From assembly GCA_947627335.1 (NCBI GenBank), contig CANQVQ010000024.1:1-17551 (forward strand): 17,551 nucleotides of DNA, written 5' to 3'. The position numbers and the translations under genes are program-made. Each line of letters starts with the position of its first letter. The first letter of the stretch is position 1. Positions 12,722 through 17,551 of the stretch are shown piece after piece. The stretch is from an uncultured Clostridia bacterium. Lineage in GTDB: Bacteria; Bacillota; Clostridia; Oscillospirales; CAG-382. A model generated the notes under the pieces. The model searched no databases and was not told where the DNA came from. It saw only the letters and a list, made by a program, of their open reading frames with translations.

Positions 12722-12895
12722 TTCGAGGGGGGACCGCAATCGCATCGCCACCGCTTCGCGTTGTCTCGCTCTGAGTTCCCCCCTCGAAGGCTCCCCCCTC
12801 GTCGAAAACCGGCTCGGCTTGCGCCAATTCTGACGCCGCCTTCGCCGGTTTTCTCTTGAGGAGTCAAATCTGCGGCGCATGTCCGCAGATTTGAC
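12722..12895. repeat. Composite palindromic intergenic element
   Basis: Three inverted repeats follow one another. First, a 12-bp stem TTCGAGGGGGGA (12722-12733) with 12777-12788 across a 43-base loop. Second, GAAAACCGGC (12804-12813) with GCCGGTTTTC (12844-12853). Third, a perfect 13-bp stem GTCAAATCTGCGG (12863-12875) with 12883-12895 and a 7-base loop, followed by a weak GTCATTTTG tail. A second CCCCCCTCG (12793-12801) repeats part of the first stem. The third stem could terminate cls. No named family was recognised. Confidence 0.7.
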
Positions 12896-13088
12896 GTCAT
12901 TTTGTGCGGGGAAGGTTTTTGCAGAGCTTGGGTGCGCATCAGAAAACGGCGTTTGTACAAATCGCTTTTTTGCGAACCGCACGTTCTGCAAATTGCTTAC
13001 GGGACATTATTTTTACTGTAAACGCTTCGCGTTGTTGGGTGGCAAACGTAATCGAGGCGACTGCCGTGGTCGTTCCCCCTGAAAGTTC
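12896..13088. other. Gene-free stretch between convergent genes
   Basis: About 190 bp with no convincing gene between cls (+) and the zinc-ribbon gene (-). CGCTTCGCGTTGT at 13022-13034 repeats 12752-12764 exactly. GTGCGG (12904) and TTTGCAGA (12918) have complements CCGCAC (12977) and TCTGCAAA (12985) in interleaved order. No strong terminator for the minus-strand gene was seen. Confidence 0.5.
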
Positions 13089-14138
13089 TTATTCTCCCCC
13101 GAAAATTCCCATGAGGTGCCCGCTCGAGATCAGTTGGTACAGGAACCAGATCAGGAACACCAGCAGGACCAGCAAGCCCAGCTTGGGAATGATCATGCGG
13201 TTGCGGTGCTGACGGACGCGCTCCTGCGCGGCGAGCCGCTGCAGCGCTTCGTCGCACTGCCGGACTTTTTCCGCCTTCTCCCTGTCGTTTTCGAGGTGGC
13301 GGTTCTGCGGGTAGGCGGACGTATCGTGCAGAATGCGCCCGTTCGCGGGCGTTTTCTCCTGTTCGACCTCGCGGAGGTGCTGTTCGGAGAGGTTTTCGAG
13401 CTGCCACGCCTTGTCCCGCCCGCAGGACTCGCAGAGTTCGGCGGACGCGGGATTCTTCCGCCCGCAGCAGCAGAGCCACGCGTTTTCCCCCGCCTGCGGC
13501 AGGACGCGGATCGGGTGCTCCTCCTCGGCACGCTCGAAGATGTTGAGCGAGCGGTAGGAGGAACGCAGGGAAAGGTCGATGTCGTCGAATCGCTTCGCGG
13601 CGCGACGGCGGTCGAACGGGTCATACAGCAGCCCGAGCGGTTCGTAGCCGCCGATGGAATAGGTCACGCCGACCAGCTCGACCTGCATCCGATGAAAGTA
13701 ATTCTCCGGCAGCGGGAGGAACACCCCCTGCCCGAATTCCTCGCCCGGTTCGATCTCCGGCGACCGACGGGAGTCCCGCTCCCGACGGACCTGCCCGTGG
13801 AGCACCCGTTCGCCGAGCGTCGCCGTTTCCCAGCTATACCGCCGGGCGACCTTCTCGTACGGCGTCTGCATCCCCTCGTCGAAGAGCAGCAGCCGCACGT
13901 CCAGCGAAAGCAGCGGCTTTTCCGCGACGCAGCGGAACACCAGCATCACGAACAGCTCGCCCGTGTCGCGGTCGGATACGACGTACCCTTCCTTGACCTC
14001 CACCGGGCTTTTCGCGAACACGCCGCCGCTTTCCAGCGCTTCGACCACCCGCAGCGGACGCAGCCGATCCCGACGGAGCCGCTTTTCCGCCCTCCGCCTG
14101 GTTTCGGTTTTTTCTTGCACGCCGTATATGCCGTTCAC
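13089..14138 (-). CDS. Zinc-ribbon protein with C-terminal membrane anchor, unknown function
   Basis: A 349-residue protein from a GTG start at 14138, chosen because GGGAGG lies seven to eight bases upstream and the preceding gene ends 16 bp before. The open frame continues much further upstream, but that part is a shadow of the M55 gene. Layout: a basic N-terminal segment (about 9-30), a predicted beta-rich region (about 45-200), a zinc ribbon WLCCCGRKNPASAELCESCG (from Trp221) with CxCG...CxxCG ligands, a charged coiled segment, and one membrane helix (about 318-337) with a short tail. The ribbon next to a C-terminal anchor suggests a cytoplasmic sensor or scaffold, but I do not recognise a characterised family. 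It is probably cotranscribed with the M55 peptidase. Confidence 0.8.
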   Translation of the reverse strand: MNGIYGVQEKTETRRRAEKRLRRDRLRPLRVVEALESGGVFAKSPVEVKEGYVVSDRDTGELFVMLVFRCVAEKPLLSLDVRLLLFDEGMQTPYEKVARRYSWETATLGERVLHGQVRRERDSRRSPEIEPGEEFGQGVFLPLPENYFHRMQVELVGVTYSIGGYEPLGLLYDPFDRRRAAKRFDDIDLSLRSSYRSLNIFERAEEEHPIRVLPQAGENAWLCCCGRKNPASAELCESCGRDKAWQLENLSEQHLREVEQEKTPANGRILHDTSAYPQNRHLENDREKAEKVRQCDEALQRLAAQERVRQHRNRMIIPKLGLLVLLVFLIWFLYQLISSGHLMGIFGGE

Positions 14139-14154
14139 CGTTTCCGCCTCCCGA

Positions 14155-14970
14155 TCATATGTAGCTGAAAATATCCTCCGCCTGCCGCAGCAGCCCGACG
14201 CGGGTGTACGCGCCGTCCCAGCCGAACGGGTTCCCGTTGACGTCGTGCAGTGCGCACCCCTGCGCGTACTCGATGCGCTTGAACGACACCGCAAGCTCGA
14301 ACGGCGACGGGAACGTGAACACGGTCCCGTCCCGATCGACCGCCCGGGACGCCGCTTCCGCGAGCGCACCGCACACCGCCCCCGGCGCTTCCGACAGGCA
14401 GCTGTTCCACGCGAGGGACTGCTTTGTGACGACAAATTCCGCGTCCAGGAAGGTTTCCCGTGCCTGCGCGACGCAAATATCGTCCGACGCGACCAGCTTC
14501 ACCGGCACGCCCAGCCGTCCGGCGACCGCCGCGTCGATCTGCAATTCCCCGACCGGTTTGCCGTTCACCCGCATACCGGCGAACGTCGCCGACGAATACA
14601 CATGGCAGAGCGTCGCGTCCTTCGCGTCGTAGGCGTGGTAGCCGAGGAAGAACAGCCCGTCGCAGGACGCGTCCAGCCCCGGAAGCCGCTTGCGGCTCCC
14701 CGCACCGAGCGCGAACCGCAGCCGTCCGCCGTCGAACTTCTCTTCGAGCGAACGGTAGTCCAGATTGTACCCACTCCCGTGGCAGTCCCAGACGATCGCG
14801 TCGTCCGCACCGCACCGCCGAAGCGCGTCGAGCAGCGCTCCGGTCTCGTCCGTCGCCTGCCTGCACGCGAACGCGTATTCCGGCGTCCCGGCGGCAAGCC
14901 CCTGCCCGTAGCGTCCGATCGTACAGGCGACCCCTTCCAAATCGACGCAGACGTAAATTTTCCTGCCCAT
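14155..14970 (-). CDS. M55-family D-aminopeptidase (DppA-like)
   Basis: Zinc-dependent aminopeptidase related to Bacillus DppA, which releases N-terminal D-amino acids such as D-Ala. The 271-residue length matches DppA (about 274). The motifs fit the family: VDLEGV (Asp10, Glu12), WDCHGSGYN (His64), GYHA (His112), CHVYSS (His123) and GELQ (Glu142), which line up with the metal ligands and catalytic His of DppA. ATG 14970 (MGRKIYVCVDLEGV) gives the expected N-terminus, with GAGGG upstream; extension to 15039 would cross the divergent promoter region. There are no dpp transporter genes nearby; the partner is the zinc-ribbon gene 16 bp downstream. A role in recycling cell-wall D-peptides is plausible but inferred. 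Confidence 0.9.
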   Translation of the reverse strand: MGRKIYVCVDLEGVACTIGRYGQGLAAGTPEYAFACRQATDETGALLDALRRCGADDAIVWDCHGSGYNLDYRSLEEKFDGGRLRFALGAGSRKRLPGLDASCDGLFFLGYHAYDAKDATLCHVYSSATFAGMRVNGKPVGELQIDAAVAGRLGVPVKLVASDDICVAQARETFLDAEFVVTKQSLAWNSCLSEAPGAVCGALAEAASRAVDRDGTVFTFPSPFELAVSFKRIEYAQGCALHDVNGNPFGWDGAYTRVGLLRQAEDIFSYI

Positions 14971-14994
14971 CGCGCAGTACCCTCGCTTTCCCTC

Positions 14995-15023
14995 TTGAAA
15001 ATTCCGAAAAAATGTGGTATACT
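14995..15023 (+). promoter_or_regulatory. Promoter of the HAD phosphatase gene
   Basis: TTGAAA (14995-15000), a 17-bp spacer and TATACT (15018-15023) lie in the divergent gap. AAAGGAG (15038-15044) follows before the start codon. No matching minus-strand promoter for the M55 gene was found. Confidence 0.85.
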
Positions 15024-15050
15024 GTTTTGAATTTACCAAAGGAGAACCCT

Positions 15051-15860
15051 ATGAACGCAAACAACCTTCGCGACGTCCGCCTGTTCGTCCTCGACATGGA
15101 CGGCACGATCTACCTCGGCGAGCGCGTCTTTCCCGAAGCGCTTCGGTTCGTCGAGCGCGTCCGCGCAAGCGGGCGACGCGTGCTTTTCTTCACGAACAAT
15201 TCCTCCCGCAACCCTGACGTTTACGTCCGCCGCCTGTGCGGAATGGGCTTTCCCGTCACCCGCGAGGACGTTTTGACCTCCGGCGACGTCACGACCGCGT
15301 ACCTCAACCTCTACCACCCCGGCGAACCCGTCTATCTGGTCGGCACGCCCGCCCTTGAGGAGGCGTTCCGCGCAGACGGCGTTCGGCTGGTCAATCGCGC
15401 AGACGGCGAATTTCCGAGTGAGCCGGTTTCCATCGTCGTCGCGGGATTCGACACCACGCTGACCTATGAAAAGCTGCATATCGCCTGTAACCTGATCCGA
15501 AACGGGGCGAAATTCTACGCGACGCACCCGGACTTCGTCTGTCCGATCGAGGGCGGCGTACAGCCGGATTGCGGGGCGATCTGCGCCATGCTGACCGCCT
15601 GCACGGGCGTGAAGCCGCGCTTCTTCGGCAAGCCGGAGCGCGAAACGGCGGAGATGATCACGCACCTCTGCGACGTCCCGCCGGAGCAGATCGCCGTCGT
15701 CGGCGACCGTCTCTACACCGACATCGCGCTCGGGCGGAACAACGGTCTGCTGTCCGTCCTCGTCCTCACCGGCGAAACGGCGCGTTCGGACGTCACGCCG
15801 GACAATGCGCCCGACGTGATCCTCGAGAACATCGGGGAAATTTTGAACTATCTTTCGTAG
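15051..15860 (+). CDS. HAD-IIA family phosphatase (NagD/AraL type)
   Basis: Cytosolic sugar- or nucleotide-phosphatase of the HAD superfamily. The 269 residues contain motif I LDMDGTIYLG (Asp15 nucleophile, Asp17), motif II FFTNNSSR (Thr48), the subclass IIA cap (about 80-185, with VVAGFDTTLTYEKL and THPD), motif III in FGKPE (Lys194) and motif IV VGDRLYTDI (Asp219). This set is diagnostic of the NagD/p-nitrophenylphosphatase group. The natural substrate cannot be told from sequence. It is a single-gene unit with its own promoter and terminator, divergent from the M55 peptidase. Confidence 0.93.
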   Translation: MNANNLRDVRLFVLDMDGTIYLGERVFPEALRFVERVRASGRRVLFFTNNSSRNPDVYVRRLCGMGFPVTREDVLTSGDVTTAYLNLYHPGEPVYLVGTPALEEAFRADGVRLVNRADGEFPSEPVSIVVAGFDTTLTYEKLHIACNLIRNGAKFYATHPDFVCPIEGGVQPDCGAICAMLTACTGVKPRFFGKPERETAEMITHLCDVPPEQIAVVGDRLYTDIALGRNNGLLSVLVLTGETARSDVTPDNAPDVILENIGEILNYLS

Positions 15861-15870
15861 CGGCGGAAAG

Positions 15871-15896
15871 AGGGCGGGCATTCCGCCCTTTTTTTT
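15871..15896 (+). terminator. Intrinsic terminator after the HAD phosphatase
   Basis: AGGGCGG (15871-15877) pairs with CCGCCCT (15883-15889) around GCATT, followed by seven T. A textbook Rho-independent terminator. Confidence 0.93.
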
Positions 15897-15933
15897 GCGC
15901 CGGAACCCGGATAAACGGTTTTTTTAAGACCCC

Positions 15934-16029
15934 AAACTGAAAAGTTTTTGAAGATTTTTAAGGAACTTTTTTCAAAAAGTTCCTCAAAAGGACTGCCCGT
16001 TGTGCAGTCCGGTGTGGGGCAAAGCCCCA
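15934..16029 (-). terminator. Hairpin cluster ending the minus-strand unit
   Basis: Read on the minus strand from the gene end there are four stems in 96 bp: TGGGGC/GCCCCA (16015-16029), GGACTGC/GCAGTCC (15990-16010) followed by TTTT, an 11-bp AGGAACTTTTT/AAAAAGTTCCT stem (15961-15984), and a small 5-bp stem (15934-15947), which on the plus strand has a GAAA loop. The second stem with its T-run is the best terminator candidate. Confidence 0.6.
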
Positions 16030-16037
16030 ATGCCTCT

Positions 16038-17168
16038 TTATTCTTCTTCACCGAACGGCTCGTAATGACCGATACGCGTGCCGGGGGCGGTTTCGCCGGC
16101 GGGAAGCACGCCGAGCATCGCGAACGACCCCACGGGGGGCGTGCCTTCCGGCGCGTAACGCAGTTTGTCGCCGCCCATGCGTCCGAGCATGGACGCCGCA
16201 TTGGGCTTGAGCGGCAGGACGGCACGGATCTTTTTGGTGCGGACGGCGTCCTGCAGGAACAGCCGCAGCTTCCCGTATTCCATCGGCAGCGGCTGCCCGT
16301 CTGGTCCGGCTTTCGGCTGGAACACATAGATGCTGTCGCCCGCGTACAGGTGCGGACGCGGCACCGCCAGCGCGATCCCGCCGTTCGCGTTGCACCGCAT
16401 GGACGGCAGCGGGAAGCGATACTGCATCATCGTGGCGAACATCCCCAGCCCGCCGGCAAGCATCCCCGCAAGCCCGTTTTCGCCGGACGCGAGGTTGACA
16501 TAATACTTCCCCGGGAAGCCGATGCAGCAGTTGTACCCCAAAACGGCGTGACAGCCGAGCGCAAACAGTTTGGACGCCTCCGATCCGACCCGCACCGTCG
16601 CCGTATGGCGGGACAGCAGGTCCGAAAGGTCGGCGGAATCCCCGCCTGCGGAGACGCGCAGACGGTCCGGCACGACGGTCCCGACCTGCAGAAGCGGCGC
16701 GACGCCGGATTCCGCGAGCTGCTTGCCGTCCCGTTCGCGCAGGAGAAACAGGCGCTCGACGGCGACCTGCTCCTCGGTCACGCCGCCGGGCAGCTCGAGG
16801 TCGGCGCCCCCTGCGGCGGTCAGCAGCCCGTAAATGCCCGGCACGGAGCGCCCCATCAGCGTGTTGCCCAGACGCGGATCGCGAACCGCGTCCCGCAGCA
16901 GGTAGATGCCGTCGCCGGGCTTGCCGACGACCTCCCGCCCGTAGAACAGTTCCGCTCCGAGCAAAAGCTCCGCGAGCGTGAAGGATTCGCCGACCCGTAT
17001 CCGTTTCGTGAACAGCTTGAACGCTTCCGCCGGTTCCCGCTCCGCGAACGCTGCGCGTTGGATCGGCGTTAAAAGCCGTCCGCACCAGCCGTTTTCCCCG
17101 AGCGCCTGCCGCAGGTAGGTCCCGGGTCGAATCGGTTGTTCTGTATCCATCCGTGTGACTTCGTCCAT
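16038..17168 (-). CDS. Conserved-looking protein of unknown function downstream of mtaB
   Basis: A 376-residue, apparently soluble protein with no signal peptide or clear membrane helix. I do not recognise its family. Visible features are a Gly-rich middle to C-terminal part (GKPGDGIYLLRDAVRDP, SAGGDSADLSDLL, then GYNCCIGFPGKYYVNLASGENG and LAGGLGMFATMMQYRFP), a CNANGGIALAVPRPH segment and cysteines near residues 207-218. ATG 17168 has AGGAAAGGA about eight bases upstream; ATG 17150 is an alternative. It begins 15 bp after the mtaB-like gene, so the two form an operon. Its even composition, codon use like the neighbours and operon position make it a real gene. Confidence 0.8.
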   Translation of the reverse strand: MDEVTRMDTEQPIRPGTYLRQALGENGWCGRLLTPIQRAAFAEREPAEAFKLFTKRIRVGESFTLAELLLGAELFYGREVVGKPGDGIYLLRDAVRDPRLGNTLMGRSVPGIYGLLTAAGGADLELPGGVTEEQVAVERLFLLRERDGKQLAESGVAPLLQVGTVVPDRLRVSAGGDSADLSDLLSRHTATVRVGSEASKLFALGCHAVLGYNCCIGFPGKYYVNLASGENGLAGMLAGGLGMFATMMQYRFPLPSMRCNANGGIALAVPRPHLYAGDSIYVFQPKAGPDGQPLPMEYGKLRLFLQDAVRTKKIRAVLPLKPNAASMLGRMGGDKLRYAPEGTPPVGSFAMLGVLPAGETAPGTRIGHYEPFGEEE

Positions 17169-17183
17169 TTTTGTCGTCCTTTC

Positions 17184-17551
17184 CTACACAGTTTCCTCTG
17201 TATTTGTGGCGTTTGTTAGCAGATCCGTGCCGAGCAGCGAACTTCCGTCCTGCCCGGAAACGGTTACCGTCCGTGTTTCCCCGACCGACGGCGGACACGC
17301 CCCGACCGGGAAGCGGCAGGCAAAGAATTCCTCCGTGTGCCCGTCCGCACAGCCGTCCCGCACGCGTTCGACCAGCACCCGCACGGTCTTTCCGCGAAAC
17401 GACGCGAAAATGCCGTCCCGCACCCCGTCGACGGCGGCGAGCAATGCGGCGCAGCGGCGCTTGCGCTCGGACGGCGGGACCTGCCCGTCCATGTTCGCCG
17501 CGTCCGTCCCTTCGCGCACCGAATACGGGAACGCGTGGACGTGGAACAGTC
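17184..17551 (-). CDS. mtaB: MtaB-type tRNA t6A37 methylthiotransferase, C-terminal part only
   Basis: The 3' end of a radical-SAM methylthiotransferase; the rest lies beyond the window. The visible 121 residues begin LFHVHAFPYSVREGTDAAN, the end of the radical-SAM barrel as seen in MtaB/MiaB/RimO, continue with MDGQVPPSERKRRCAALLA, and end in a TRAM-like domain (KTVRVLVERVRDG, GHTEEFFACRFP). The AFPYSxREGTxAA form with QVPPSERKRR favours MtaB (converts t6A37 to ms2t6A37) over MiaB or RimO. The [4Fe-4S] CxxxCxxC motif is outside the window, so this is a family call from the C-terminus. It heads an operon with the unknown gene 15 bp downstream. Confidence 0.82.
   Translation of the reverse strand, partial: LFHVHAFPYSVREGTDAANMDGQVPPSERKRRCAALLAAVDGVRDGIFASFRGKTVRVLVERVRDGCADGHTEEFFACRFPVGACPPSVGETRTVTVSGQDGSSLLGTDLLTNATNTEETV

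Noticed and set aside
12712..12960. A minus-strand open frame of 82 codons in the cls downstream region
   Set aside because: It is built from the palindromic element (Gly/Arg/Ser-rich), lacks a good ribosome-binding site and resembles no protein I know.
13116..14168. A plus-strand open frame of 350 codons opposite the zinc-ribbon gene
   Set aside because: The minus-strand frame has a zinc ribbon, a membrane helix and a proper ribosome-binding site. The plus frame gives an Arg/Pro/Val-rich product with none of these.
14460..15050. A plus-strand open frame leading into the HAD gene from 14460
   Set aside because: It is the antisense of the M55 peptidase gene. The HAD gene has its own promoter, ribosome-binding site and family-standard start at 15051.

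Overview
The window looks like chromosome of a GC-rich member of the Clostridia (Bacillota), most likely near the Oscillospiraceae/Ruminococcaceae. The reasons are the strong GGAGG ribosome-binding sites, near-consensus sigma-A promoters with 17-bp spacers, intrinsic terminators, an L10-type mRNA leader, and ribosomal proteins and NusG of Clostridia type. The lineage is inferred from these features, not from a search. No rRNA, tRNA, CRISPR array, transposase or phage gene was seen.

Region 1-4980 (all +) holds a partial GNAT acetyltransferase, aspartate-semialdehyde dehydrogenase (asd), an intrinsic terminator, formate-tetrahydrofolate ligase (fhs), tsaE and tsaB (t6A37 tRNA modification) and ribose-5-phosphate isomerase B (rpiB). 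fhs and tsaE overlap by one base. A perfect 18-bp terminator stem closes rpiB and holds its stop codon.

Region 5005-5370 is a gene-free array of three 68-bp units plus a remnant. Each unit can fold into an outer stem enclosing two hairpins. The differences between copies all fall where they do not break pairing. This is the most unusual non-coding feature here.

Region 5435-11120 (all +) is the ribosomal/transcription cluster: rpmG (too short for ordinary ORF lists), secE, nusG, rplK, rplA, then an inserted lipoprotein and acetyltransferase pair, then rplJ and rplL behind their own promoter and L10 leader. SecE carries a predicted signal peptide and a roughly 100-residue Ser/Glu/Asp/Thr/Ala segment with no Lys or Arg, ahead of the normal SecE core. 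rplL ends at a terminator and is not followed by rpoB.

Region 11150-15900 has a cardiolipin-synthase-type phospholipase D protein (+), a palindromic intergenic element, a convergent pair on the - strand (M55 D-aminopeptidase, then a zinc-ribbon membrane protein) and a HAD-IIA phosphatase (+) with its own promoter and terminator.

Region 15930-17551 (- strand) has the 3' end of an MtaB-type tRNA methylthiotransferase followed closely by a 376-residue protein that I do not recognise, ending at a cluster of hairpins. MtaB acts on the t6A that TsaE and TsaB help to make, so both steps of ms2t6A37 formation are represented, though in separate transcription units.
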